Shown: positions 44,687 to 56,089 of the stretch, in pieces
How positions within the stretch are numbered: position 1 is the stretch's first letter
Layout: the number at the start of each line of letters is the position of its first letter
Origin: Chamaecrista fasciculata
Lineage: Eukaryota > Streptophyta > Magnoliopsida > Fabales > Fabaceae
Length of the DNA stretch: 64,000 bases
NCBI GenBank assembly: GCA_003254925.1
Contig: QANZ01043286.1
Location: forward strand, 65,891 to 129,890
Direction of reading: 5' to 3'
Notes under the pieces: model-generated
What the model saw: the letters and a program-made list of their open reading frames with translations, nothing else
The model's database searches: none
Told to the model about the DNA's origin: nothing
Position numbers and translations under genes: made by a program

Positions 44687-46455
44687 TGTCACGCCTGACA
44701 TTTCGGAGGAAAATGTCGTTTATGACTTAGAAAATGGAATCGCCACCAAATTTTTAAGAAAAACTTGGAAAACTATTTTTATGAAAATATTTTGAAAAAA
44801 GGTGGATAAGGCAAAATATTGGTCTCTAACCAAAGACAGGTTCCGGAGTCAGTTGAGTCATGAGGAAGGTGTTAGGCACCCCACAACACCCATCCAAAAG
44901 GACGGTTACCCTAAAATAATTATATAAAAATTAAATGGCCTTATAATTTAAGATTAATCATCATAAGAAATTAGATAACAAAATAAAACAAATCACACAA
45001 AAATATGAATAAGACAAAATTAAAATAAAATAAACAAAAGGAAACAAACACAAATACTTACAAGATTGGACTTGACTCAGGCAAAACCTAAGGCCTACGT
45101 ACTCGGTTAGGGATCAAAGTCCACGTAGTTCGGAAATTTGTTAAAATATTTTTTGTATGAGAAAAATAAGTTTGATCTAAAAAGGATATAACCCAAAACC
45201 AAGTTGACTGAAGTTGAAATGTTTGATTTTAGTTATAAAAAATCCAGATCAAAATTAATTAATCTCATGGTTTTTAATTTATTTGATTTTTAGATTTTTG
45301 TAATCTTTATTTTATTTTCTTTTATTTTTATTTCTATTTTCTTAAAAAAGATAAATGCACATGAGGATGAAAACCATGAAAACATGACTACAAAGAAAGA
45401 GAAAACCAACAAACAAAAGTGAAATAAAGAAAGAGAAAGAAGAGAAAACTAACAAATAATATATATATATATATATAATAAACCGAAAATAAAAAGAAGG
45501 AGGGACGAGAGACAAGACGTAGCAACAGTGGCAGACAGTGGAGGTGTACAAGTAATAAAAAAAGTTAAAACTAAAATTTACATTCCAAAGATCTTCCTCT
45601 TATCACATTTAGGTCCCTTTTCCTTTTGTCANNNNNNNNNNNNNNNNNNNNNNNNNNNNNNNNNNNNNNNNNNNNNNNNNNNNNNNNNNNNNNNNNNNNN
45701 NNNNNNNNNNNNNNNNNNNNNNNNNNNNNNNNNNNNNNNNNNNNNNNNNNNNNNNNNNNNNNNNNNNNNNNNNNNNNNNNNNNNNNNNNNNNNNNNNNNN
45801 NNNNNNNNNNNNNNNNNNNNNNNNNNNNNNNNNNNNNNNNNNNNNNNNNNNNNNNNNNNNNNNNNNNNNNNNNNNNNNNNNNNNNNNNNNNNNNNNNNNN
45901 NNNNNNNNNNNNNNNNNNNNNNNNNNNNNNNNNNNNNNNNNNNNNNNNNNNNNNNNNNNNNNNNNNNNNNNNNNNNNNNNNNNNNNNNNNNNNNNNNNNN
46001 NNNNNNNNNNNNNNNNNNNNNNNNNNNNNNNNNNNNNNNNNNNNNNNNNNNNNNNNNNNNNNNNNNNNNNNNNNNNNNNNNNNNNNNNNNNNNNNNNNNN
46101 NNNNNNNNNNNNNNNNNNNNNNNNNNNNNNNNNNNNNNNNNNNNNNNNNNNNNNNNNNNNNNNNNNNNNNNNNNNNNNNNNNNNNNNNNNNNNNNNNNNN
46201 NNNNNNNNNNNNNNNNNNNNNNNNNNNNNNNNNNNNNNNNNNNNNNNNNNNNNNNNNNNNNNNNNNNNNNNNNNNNNNNNNNNNNNNNNNNNNNNNNNNN
46301 NNNNNNNNNNNNNNNNNNNNNNNNNNNNNNNNNNNNNNNNTTTTTTTTACTTATTTATTTCTTTCTCTTTTTTTAATTTTTTCTTATTTTTCTTTTTAGT
46401 CCACTCAAAGTTTTCCTAAATTGCAAAATGACCCGGGCCAAATGGGGTGTTCACA
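44687..46455. mobile_element. Ogre/Tat-like (Ty3/gypsy) LTR insertion in the right arm
   Basis: The insertion starts TGTCACGCCTGACATTTCGG and ends AAATGGGGTGTTCACA, flanked by a 5-bp duplication ATACC (44682-44686, 46456-46460). The left arm shows the empty site. Phrases such as GGTTCCGGAGTC and GTTAGGCACCCCACAACACC are typical of Ogre-type LTRs in eudicots. It appears to be a solo LTR, but 709 Ns inside mean that more could be hidden. It is younger than the palindrome. Confidence 0.8.
45632..46340. other. Assembly gap (N run)
   Basis: There are 709 unresolved bases inside the LTR insertion. Frames read through the gap have no meaning. Confidence 1.
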
Positions 46456-46853
46456 ATACCTTTCTTCACTACAAAATGCTCAACAATTTCTTCATTACCT
46501 ACACTTGAACATGCATTTTCCAATATCAACAAATGGTTTAACAAGTAATAAATGAACACTTCGGTTCGATTATCTTACCATGACACATCATTGAAATGCA
46601 ATCTCAACAAATGGTTTAACACAAATACTTATTAACAAATCCATCACAAATACTTATTAACACATCATTGAAATGCAATCTCAACATATACATAAACTCT
46701 TCAATAAACAAACGTCATTAGAATCCAACATCATAACCGAAAAATCCACCACCTAATTAACAAACTGCATAACCGTTTTCAACAAATATTTTACAACCCT
46801 AAAGTCGAATGCATCCAACATCTCGTCACGGTTGCAGCCGCCATCATCCATGC

Positions 46854-48069
46854 CTAATTCTTACCATAGATCTGCATAACACACATGAATTAGAGTTCGA
46901 TTTGGTTTGAGTTAATAGTGAAATGCAACTAATACGCTTTGGTTTTGAGAGTAACAAAAAAAAACAATTAAATTGCGTACATGTTTTCAAACGATAAGAT
47001 GAAGCAATTGACAAACCTTTGTTTTCAAGAAAGCAAGCTGACCTTCAGGGCTATCCTCCAAGTCAATGAACCAATCCATCACCACCAGATCTGTTAATGC
47101 GTTACAACAGAGGCCGAAGAACTCCGACCCCGCATCTATGTCGGGCAACTTCCGTAGCATAGCTATTGCTTTCTTCCTCATCTCACCTCGTATGGATTGC
47201 ACCGTCGTTGTTGACCGAGGATTTTCACTTTCCAAACGACTGACAAGGTTACCCATATGATCAGCCATAAGGGCGATAGTCTCATCCCGGTCACTTCGGC
47301 TACTCTTTGTCCTTCTGCTACTTTTGTCTCTGGGCCCCTTCCTCTTCTGCGATGGTTTTGTTGGTTTGCTTGGGCCTGCCCGACCTCGATTGCTTGGGCC
47401 CCCACATGCATCAAGGGGCTGTGGCTGATCATCATTACTGCTGGAATTAGCATCAAGCCCGTCAACTTGTCTTGGCTGCTCCGGCGATCCTACATCATTA
47501 TCGCTTGAGTCCCCCGCAAAGGAGGGCACGACACTGGAGTTTGGGCACATTGCATCTTCTCCAGTGGCCACCACATCACAGAACAACTGGTCCATTAGTT
47601 CTTTGCACGGCAGAGTCTGGTAACGCATCTTTTGTATCGACGGATCTTCCTGTAACACAAAAACAAACTATTGAATGCAACAAGTAAACCGGTTGTACCA
47701 ATTAAACATATGCAGTAGCATGTGGTGTAATACCGCGATTTTTTCTTGCCACCAAGTGTCGGTTGCACTGATGGTCTTCGTGATCGGATCCCAGCCAGCG
47801 CCAGTAGTACTGTAAAGAAGTCCATTCCATTTTGTCCAGTCCCTTTTCAATCGGCCCCACCTATTCCTGAATTGTGGTTCTGTCCAGTCCAATGAAGTTG
47901 CCCGCTTGAACTTTGCCGCAATGTTTTTTTGGCCCCTATCATTGAAATAATGGCCGGGTCGATTGCCAGCTACCAGCTCCTCCACACAGATCTCCAAGAA
48001 TATCTTGTCCATCAACTCCGTCCAATTTGCTTGTACACCTTTTCCTTTTGTCTTGCATGGTGGCGCCAT
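46854..48069 (-). CDS. Myb/SANT-like DNA-binding protein of the Harbinger element, right arm
   Basis: Three exons (47734-48069, 47017-47649, 46854-46871) join with GT-AG introns to give 328 residues. Residues about 10-110 form a Myb/SANT-like domain: ANWTELMDKIFLEICVEEL, YFNDRGQKNIAAKFKRAT, FRNRWGRLKRDWTKWNGLL, TDTWWQEKIA. A basic, Ser/Lys/Arg-rich stretch (SQKRKGPRDKSSRRTKSSR) is a likely nuclear signal. A helical C-terminal part (IALMADHMGNLVSRLE, MRKKAIAMLRKLPD, FIDLEDSPEGQLAFLKTK) follows. Harbinger elements encode such a protein to bring the transposase to element ends; the GGTGCACC sites are candidate targets (inference). It is intact, unlike the left copy. Confidence 0.82.
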
Positions 48070-49293
48070 AAGACAACCTAAAACCCCCCCACATTGCACA
48101 CAGCCACGCAAAACTCGGTGATGAATCAACGCATATGTCCATATGTAAAATAATGCATACACTTTCAACATACCAAACTTCCAAATTGAAATAAAACATC
48201 AGAAAACTAAATTGGGACAACATCTACACACACGTTTCATAGGTTAACACATGTAAGCAAATATACACACATATCAAATATAGTCAGAATGCAATGAAGA
48301 AAAAGCCAAACACATGGATATAAGCAAGTCATAGACAGGTAAAACATGTAAGCAAGTATTACGAGTTGAGGAATCCACACTCCGAGAAACTAACAAGCTG
48401 TAAGCAAGTCATAGAAATATAAAAACAGCACTCACAGCAGTTCCATTGCAACCATGTCCTTTTTGTCATAAAAAAGGTTTCATTATGTAACTAGTGGTTT
48501 GAGGTTAGGATCCCTTTTATATGTCAAGTGTTATCTACGCAGACCAAATAACATCCCAAGTCCCAACAACAAACCAGGAGGCCCGTCTAATTGTTCAACA
48601 ACCATATAGGACTATTTAATCAAGCTCAAAGTTGAAGAGTGAAGAAAACGTTTTAGAGGATATTAAAAATTTATGAACTCAAATGTAAAATATGATTATG
48701 ATCCAATGATAAAACAACAGAATTTTAAAAACAACAGAAGGAGTCAAGATGACAACCAAAAACAACAGAAGGATTGTTCAATGATGACAACCAAAAATTG
48801 ACCCACCAGTTCCTTACTTTATGATAACCAAACGACAAGTGAAAATGAAGGAGTGAAGATGAAGAACTTGATAATGAAGGAGTCAAATTAATTGGTCTTA
48901 AATCGAAGCAACAACAAAAAAACCAACATGGATATGAGGGAGAACCAACCTTCAACGGAGGGGATGAACGATGATATGACGCGATGTGCACTTCACCCGG
49001 TTGATCCACAGCACCTGCTGCTTCTGGCGGGGACTATCGACGGCGTCTGGAGGCAACAGGAGGGAGGAAGTAGGGAAGTTGGGATACACACAACTCAGGC
49101 GATGCTTGCTGCGTTCAGAGAGAAGGGAATCGCGATTTGTTCTGCCAAAGATAAGGGGAATCGCGATTTTGTTCTGCGTGGAGATAGAGGAGTTGGGGGG
49201 ATTGAATTTACAATTTTTGCATTTGTTGTTTACCGTTGAATGCATGCTTCCACCGTATGCTTTAGGCCAAAATCAATAAAAATTTCGGGTCCG
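48070..49293 (-). other. Probable 5' leader exon and intron of the right Myb gene
   Basis: This is the mirror of 32940-34138. The possible donor AAGGTTGG lies near 48950 and the acceptor TTTTAG near 48078. Open frames on both strands are shared by the arms but show no domain. Confidence 0.35.
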
Positions 49294-49324
49294 CCAGCTT
49301 CAGACTTTCTCTCTCATCTGATGC

Positions 49325-49435
49325 GAATCGGTGCACCGATTTCTTCGCTGGTGCACCGAATGTCGAGCAACTAGAAGACATTTTAATCCTTGTTGGTGCA
49401 CCATTTCGTAGGCAAAAAATGAAACGGTGCACCGA
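49325..49435. promoter_or_regulatory. Subterminal GGTGCACC site group, right arm
   Basis: This is the mirror of 32776-32882. It includes ATCGGTGCACCGAT near 49327, GGTGCACC near 49351 and 49395, and CGGTGCACCGAT near 49425. Confidence 0.6.
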
Positions 49436-49796
49436 TTTGGAAAAACATCCCCCCACCTACACACAAAAATAATCAAGATTTCACGCTTTTCAAGGCAAAC
49501 AGTAACATTTTTGTTTTTTTTCAAAACAACAATCACATCCAAACACACTTTTATTATAATCAAATCACACCTTACTTTTTCCAACTTTTTCTTCCATTTA
49601 TACCCCTATACAATTTATCAATTTCCTTACTTTTTATCCACCTACCACAATCATTACATACCCATTTTAATAATTTCACACCAAGTAATCAACAATCCTC
49701 CAAACACCACTACAAAAATAATCAAATTTGATTATAATCAAACCATGATTATAATCAAAACAAATTTTAAGAAAAACAGAAACGAACTGACCCTAA

Positions 49797-49897
49797 GAAT
49801 CATGATTATAATTGAATCAGAAAAAAAACGTAAACGAACGTGTTTATTTTGATTATAATCAAAACAAATTATAATCAAAACGGAAACGAACTGGGCC
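49797..49897. mobile_element. Harbinger MITE end abutting the giant element
   Basis: Read on the minus strand it begins GGCCCAGTTCGTTTCCGTTT with ATTATAATC repeats and stops exactly at the TAA beside the giant element. It matches the left end of the MITE at 29998. The matching other half was not found left of 32411, so either it was deleted or the two copies share another history. Confidence 0.55.
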
Positions 49898-49936
49898 TAA
49901 GTAAAAAGGGGTATAATCAAATGAGTGTGATCTAGT

Positions 49937-51481
49937 CATGGTATTAAAAGCGGACCGGATCGGCTGAACTGGAACCAACCAATGGTCCAATCTGAGTTGA
50001 CAACAAAATTGGCGTGATCAAGAACTAGGAAAGCCTCTCTGAATCGGATAGTTTTGGGATTGAATCGATCCAAGATTTTTTTGTTTTTTGTTTTTAAAAA
50101 ACTTTTTAAATTGAAATGGTGTTATTTTAAAGGATTTTTTCTTATTAAGTTTATATTCAAAATAATATGCTACTTGGTAGTTTTCAGTTTAATATTTGAT
50201 CTTTTATTCTCCTAGTTCTCATTTTCTTACTCAACCAAACTTAAATTTAAAGAGTTTATTATATATTTTTAGTATTTATTAGTATATTTTTATTATATTA
50301 AATTAAATATATTATTTTGGCCAAAGTCCTATTTTGGTCCCCCAGTTATGCTCAGTGTTCCAAATTGGTCCCTCAGTTATTTTTCGTTCCATATTGGTCC
50401 TCCAATTATGCAAAACTTGGCAAAGTTGGTCCCTCAAACAATTTCCATCCATTTTTCCGTTAAAAAAAAGACAAAATTGATAAGTTTAAATTTTTTTTGC
50501 ATTCATAGACTTTGGATTTCCCCATCTTCTTCTCCGGCGGAACCATATGGCAGTGCCGGAAATGCAAACTAATAAAATCAATCACTTTGTTTTCAAAATG
50601 TTTCAAATCTCACTCACTTCCAACTTCGAAAGCATCGCCTCCCATTTTCTCAATCAATTATGGAGCAAAGACCCAAAGTACTATGGACCCAAGATAACAT
50701 CAATTTATCAATTTCAAATCGAAAACCCTAGGTTTTCTTTAAATGCTTTAACTTTCCAAAGCGCAAAATGAAAATCTCCTTAGCAAAAAACAAAATTCCC
50801 ACACAAACATAGATCTTCAAAGATAAACAAGGCGTAGGCATAAACCAAGCACATACATAAGCAACCGTTTCCAACAATTCAAACATGAGTTAGTAGAATT
50901 TAACAGATAGCAAATCTGCCACATAAGATAAATACCCAGACTTCAAGAAGCAGAAGATTAAGCTCAAACTCAAGTCAAAGAAGATCAATTAGACAAAACC
51001 CTTAGACATCCCACTAGATTTTCGCTAAAACAACGGAGTCCTAGAGAGAGAAAGCAACGGAAAATAGTAGAGGGAGAGGGTTGTCTTTTGTGTGAAATAA
51101 ATTAAAATCCCTCAATTATTTTTTTCTTTATTACATTTTGGTTCTATTATAGAGAAAAAGGTTATTGATGTAAAAAGTTTAAACTTTTAGGAGTTAAAAA
51201 TCAATTTTGTCTTTTTTTTAACGAAAAAATGGATGGAAACTGTTAGAGTGACCAACTTTGTAAAGTTTTGCATAACTAGAGGACCAATATGAAACGAAAA
51301 ATAAATGGGGACCAATTTGGAACACTGAGCATAACTGGAGGATCAAAATAGGACTTTCACCTATTATTTTTAATTTATTTAATTATTAAGAGTCCAACAT
51401 CGGTTGAACTTTGGTTGGACCATTAAACCTTGACTCACTACTTCGAACGGTTCAATGACCAATCCAATTTTAAAAACCTTG
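49937..51481. mobile_element. Non-autonomous hAT element, hosting a MULE
   Basis: The left tip is CATGGTATTAAAAGCGGACC and the right tip CCAATTTTAAAAACCTTG. The flanking 8-mers GATCTAGT (49929-49936) and GGTCTAGT (51482-51489) differ at one base. AATGGTCC / GGACCATT pair further inside. It is old and has no coding part of its own. Confidence 0.65.
50319..51361. mobile_element. MULE, GGCCAAAGTCC family, copy 1
   Basis: The left end GGCCAAAGTCCTATTTTGG and right end CCAAAATAGG-type...GACTTTCACC (as GGATCAAAATAGGACTTT) form inverted repeats of about 170 bp. The perfect 9-bp duplication TATTATTTT lies at 50310-50318 and 51362-51370. The interior (about 50500-51090) has gene-like composition, with a stretch reading HFVFKMFQISLTSNFESIAS, but I recognise no family. 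It is inserted in the hAT element above. Confidence 0.85.
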
Positions 51482-51640
51482 GGTCTAGTGGTTTCTCACT
51501 TTTTGTCTATTAACTAATTTGAATCCTACATTTGAGTATGAAAAACATTTTATGGCCCGTCGTTTACCTTTAAGTGAAGGACTCGTGGTGAAGGAATTAG
51601 TTATTGTTCACCGACCGTAGATACTTTTATGCTAAAATAA

Positions 51641-52816
51641 AAGGGGTGTTACATTCTACTCTTCAATCCATGAAATCATGAAAAGTGTTTCACATTCATC
51701 TTATTGTAATCGCCAAACCCTGTCACAAAATCCACACCACTCTCACAAATCCAAAATGTTGTCTTACAATCTTCAAATGACCACAAATCCAAAACGCAAT
51801 TTTCAAACCGATCTCACAGAATATAATGTCACGAGGAAATCGTGTCAACAATTTGATGAACCACAATACCAAATCAGAGAGTAGATGGGATTAGAGGTGT
51901 GTTGCTGAAAAGAGGTGGAAACGAAATTAGAGATTAGTGTTCGCATGTACTAATTTGAGTGAAGAAATTGGGGAAATTTTGTCTTTTTACTGACCCGGAC
52001 ACGTGACATGTGACAGGTGCAATTAGGTTTTGAGTTTTGACATAACAAAAACACAGCCTCGAAGTGTTAACAGTGCAAACCATAAGACACTTACTTGAAA
52101 ACTTTTGAAACATAGGATGCCAAAGTGCAAATGAGCCAAACCACAAGGACTATTTCTATAATTTACCTTCTTTTTATTCTCTAAGGGATGAAGGGTTTAG
52201 GAGGTTTTATTTCTTTCTTTTATTTCACAATACAATGCAATTGAGATTCTTCATAACAGGGGTAAATCCAAATCACTTCAAATGTGATAAATGATAGTAT
52301 GAGGACTTACAAGGAAGGAAAAAGGCAAATGATTAGATTTTAATATTGTCATCTTATTGTATTTAGCAAGTAAATTTGGGAACAACTTCTATGCAATTGG
52401 ATAAATATTTTGTCAACACTACTTGTAAGTTTTTGTGTAGTTTAGATGATATTTTGTCAACAAAACCTTATGTTAAAGTTGATATATATGAAATTATAAT
52501 AAACAAAACCTTATGAAATTATAATCTTTTCGTGTAGTTTATACGTTTTAATTTCTAAAAGATAAAATTATAACCAATTTGATCCATTTTAATTTTATGA
52601 TGTTAATTTAAAACTTATAGTCAAATGAAAAATATAACCTTTTAATATCAATAATTAAGTATATCAACAACAAAATTTAGAAATGCATCCAATCGATTAT
52701 TAATTAATTTCAATTATTACTTTTAACAAAATGATGAAATTGATTGTAATTATATATTGGATCTTATGAGTAATTAATAATCTTTCAATGACCAAATCAC
52801 TAATATTCTTTAATCA
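51641..52816. other. AT-rich intergenic DNA
   Basis: No gene or complete element is recognisable. ACATGTGACAGGTGCAATTA-type text near 52005 resembles decayed MULE ends. Confidence 0.4.
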
Positions 52817-52990
52817 CATGAGTGTGGCCTAATGATTTCTTACTTTATCTCAAGTGGTGAGGATTCAAATTTTACCTTTGATTATAGAAAACATTATGTG
52901 GTCAGTTGTTTAGCCTTAAGTTAAGTGGAAGACTCACGTAAAGTGATTAGTCACTATTTCCAACTATAGATACCCTAATTTATATATATA
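52817..52990 (+). mobile_element. SINE-like repeat, copy 2 (uninterrupted)
   Basis: It begins GAGTGTGGCCTAATGATTTC. GAGGATTCAAATTTTACC may be a pol III B-box remnant, and it ends near CTATAGATACCC. It aligns along its length with the two halves of copy 1. Confidence 0.55.
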
Positions 52991-53613
52991 AGAAAAATCA
53001 CTAATGTCGTCTATTAAATATTTAATATAGAAATATCTAAATTTCATGAAATCACATTTTCCTAACAATGTTGTGTCATTGTGATTGTGAACAAAAAAGT
53101 GAGCCGCGTGTTGACAATAAGTCTTCCTCGTTTGTTTTGTTGCCTTGAAAGCTAAACATTGCTATGAGAAGACAACAATGGAATTTCCTTCCAAAATGTT
53201 CTACAAAACATTACTCTTCACGTACACTACAAGGTCTATATATATATATATTAAGAAAGCATTATTTGATGCTCATAATTAATCTAAGTCTTCCTTAAAA
53301 GCAAGGGCAAAGGAAACAGATTTGCATTCACAAAGTGTATATACAAGTCTTTTATATATATTTCATACAAAATAGAAGACAACCCAGAAACTAAAGCTAA
53401 GGGATTTCAATTTTCAAGTCAGAAATTAAAGGTTCCATTCATTTGTATTAGGCTTCACTACCCCTTTGATATATTCATTCTTCTTTTTCTTCCCTTTAAA
53501 TATTTAATATATATAATATTATTTGATTTTCTTTTTGTGTTCAAGCAGGTTCTTTTTTTTTTTTTTGGTGAAAAGTTCAAGCAGGTCCTTGATTGCTAGG
53601 AGATTTAAATAGG
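52991..53613. promoter_or_regulatory. Upstream region of the UPF0496 gene
   Basis: This is AT-rich promoter and leader DNA. TATATATAA at 53508-53516, about 98 bases before the ATG, may be the TATA box, but the composition makes this weak. Confidence 0.3.
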
Positions 53614-55732
53614 ATGAGGAACAAAGTTTTTGGGAGGATGAAAAAGCTATTTTCATGTTTTGGTAAGTGTATTCCTTTTTTTTTTTTTTNATTTATGATA
53701 TAATGCTATTATAATTCATAATCTTTTCTATTATTAATTAAGGAAAAAAAATAGTTATATATATATGTTCAATTAATATATCATGTCATCAATTAATGAC
53801 CTTAATAAGTCATCAACCCAATTAAAAAAATTCTACACAAAAAATATCAAAAGTTTTATTTTGGACTTTAAATTCTGAGATCAATTTCATCATTTTGGTC
53901 ATAAAAATATTTTTTTATTGTGATTTGGTCTTTAAAATCTCACATTTGTTTCATTTTGGTTCCAAAATATCATTTTGTTTAGTTTTTGTTATTATTTCTA
54001 ATTTGGGACAGAGCTTATATGAATCATTTTTTTTTTCCTTATAAGTGCCCTAATAAGTGAGTTGGCAAAGAAAGAAAGAAAAATCTTCCTCCTTAGTCAT
54101 AAAATGGAGATAAATTTGTGGTTGATTTTATTTCAAATAATGAAAAATTTTCTTTTTCTCTTTGTCAACTTATTTAATTAGAAATATAAAGACAGAAACC
54201 ATATATGAAATCATATTTTAGGAAATAATTAGAACGAACTAGATGTGACAGTTTAAAATTCAAAACGAAATAAAAAATAGTTTTAAGACCATAATAAAAT
54301 TGACTCCATAGTTTGACGACTAAAATAATTATTTGACTTGAAAAACTCAATTACAAATTGAATGAAAGAATTAATATTATTTAAATAGTTGAGATATCAA
54401 ATTCATCTAAAGAGAAACTAACAGAAGAAAAATAAAAACTAGTACTCAAATTGATCCCAAAATGTATGCGTAGATTAATTAGGTCAAAATTTCAAATTGA
54501 TCCCAAATATATGCTATAGATTTCAAATCGGTCTTTATTGTTTGAGAAATTATAAAAACATATAAATCTAATTTAAAACAAATAAAACATTTAGAACCGA
54601 TTTGAATTCTACCCTTTTGGAACAATTTGAAGTTTTGACTTTTGACCAAATTAACTATTATTGAATATCTAATTATCCATATAATATATACATATATGTT
54701 TTTCTTTCAGTGTACAACTCTAATTATTCTCCGGATCATGATCAAACCGAAGTGGATGTACGTGAGGAATATGCCAATGCCTTTCGCACTGAATCATACA
54801 TGGACTTTTGGACTCGAGTCCACGCTTCATACACCGAACCCACCACTACCCCATCATCTCGCCTACCTTCTTATCGCTTGTTCGTCGAGCATTTCTTGGA
54901 TCCGGATCAACCCACTATCACTCGGATCCTATCCATGACCCATCACTCACCCACTATTCATTCTCTCCTTTCCCACTATTTCACCCTAAGTGCCAATACC
55001 TCTCTTCTTTGTAGCCTTCTCCTCAAAGACATTGATTGTGTTCGTCTCAAGTATAGATCCCTTACCAATGTTCTTCTTTCTCTTGATTCTCTTCCCACCA
55101 ATCATCAACTTTCAAATTTCTCTCTCCTAATCACCCATCTAATTGACTTCTCCTCAACTGGGTTATCTTTGGGTCGAATTTTGGAAACTCAATCCCAGTG
55201 TCGCGACTTGTTGGAGCGACTCGAGTCGAGTCGTGACAAGGTTCAAGCCAAGCTTCAGCTCATAGCCAAGCTAAAATGCGGCTCGGCTTTCTTTCTAGTG
55301 ACAATAACAACTTCATTAGTTGTGGTCATTTTGACTCATGGGCTTGGATTGTTTTTAGTGGCTGGATTTATAGGGGCTTCAATGGAAATAGCCTCGGAGA
55401 AGAAGCTGTCTAGGGTGGTGGCTCGACTTGATGCAGCTGCAAAAGGGACTTATATATTGAATAAGGACATGGAAACAATAAGTCGATTGGTGGCTCGGCT
55501 GAATGATGAGATGGAGCATATGAGAGAGAGTATTAAGTTTTGGGTTGAGAGGAAAGAGGATCAGCTCCAATTTCAAGCCAATAGTGAAGTGGCACGACTA
55601 ATGAAAAAAAGTCAATGTAGTTTTGGTGATCAATTGGATGAATTGGAGGAACATTTGTATCTTTGCTTCATGAATATTAATAGGGCAAGAGACCTTGTTT
55701 TGAAACAAATCATGAATCAAGGTTTATGTTAA
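53614..55732 (+). CDS. UPF0496 family protein (At3g49070-like), two exons
   Basis: Exon 1 is 53614-53662 (MRNKVFGRMKKLFSCF) with donor GTAAGT. Exon 2 is 54711-55732 after acceptor TTTCTTTCAG. Together they encode 356 residues. The text VDVREEYANAFRTESYMDFW, the helical N-terminal half, and a hydrophobic hairpin at about 209-243 (CGSAFFLVTITTSLVVVILT, GLGLFLVAGFIGASMEIA) match the plant UPF0496 family, whose members are membrane-associated proteins of unclear function. The C-terminal region is helical (ARLDAAAKGTYILNKDMETI, ARLNDEMEHMRESIKFWVER) and likely forms coiled coils. Length is normal for the family and no breaks are seen. The single N at 53690 lies in the intron. Confidence 0.9.
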
Positions 55733-56089
55733 ATACCTAGATAGGTGGTGTTATGCCGTTATGGAGAATTTGAACTTTTCTCCTCCCTAATGTTAGTCTT
55801 TTTTTTTTTTTATTATTATTTTGGCAGAAGAATTGTTGGTGCCCCTAACATTTGGGGCCAGTTTCAGTTATGCCCCTAACGTTTGTTTTGTTTCAGTTAT
55901 GCCCCCAACGTTTCACATTGCTGTCAATTATACCTAACGTTTGACTCCGTTAATTATGTTGACGGAAAATGTTGATGTGTCAATTTTTTTGCCTATGTGT
56001 CAATTTTTTTTGAATTGAAGACGTGACGCATGACTGGATAAATAAAACATTTTAGCTTTATTTTTTTTTGTTGGTGCACAATGTAGTCA
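55733..56089. repeat. Single MULE-like terminal repeat
   Basis: GTTGGTGCCCCTAACATTTG, GTTATGCCCCTAACGTTTG and CCGTTAATTATGTTGACGG are typical of the outer repeat of a MULE-like element. No partner end was found. Confidence 0.45.

Larger units (their letters stand above)
32415..49793. mobile_element. Giant palindromic PIF/Harbinger transposon
   Basis: Two arms (32415-40042 and 40409-49793) are inverted copies around a 366-bp spacer. Once the LTR insertion is removed from the right arm, the arms are 7628 and about 7611 bp. Each outer tip is GGGTCAGTTCGTTT followed by ATTATAATC repeats. Homology stops exactly at GGGTCAG on both sides. TAA follows the right tip (49794-49796), and TAA with one extra A precedes the left tip (32411-32414), consistent with the TWA target duplication of Harbinger elements. 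Each arm encodes, in order from the tip, a Myb/SANT-like protein, a DDE transposase and a third protein. Arm differences (repeat copy number, frameshift, stop codon, one-arm LTR insertion) argue against an assembly artefact. Confidence 0.88.
49921..51640 (+). mobile_element. SINE-like repeat, copy 1, split by a hAT insertion
   Basis: GAGTGTGATCTAGT at 49924-49936 and GGTCTAGTGGTTTCTCAC from 51482 rejoin, without one duplicated 8-mer, into the start of the repeat seen whole at 52817-52990. The tail contains TTATGGCCCGTCGTTTACC and GTAGATACTTTTA. A tRNA-like start (GTCTAGTGG) and GAATCC-type box suggest a SINE; the family is not identified. Confidence 0.6.

Noticed and set aside
45528-46399. 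Long open frames spanning the N gap
   Set aside because: They consist almost wholly of unknown bases and have no meaning.
32415-49793. The palindrome as a simple assembly duplication
   Set aside because: The arms differ by substitutions, repeat numbers, a frameshift, a stop codon and a one-arm LTR with its target duplication. An artefact would give identical arms. Long-read proof is still needed.
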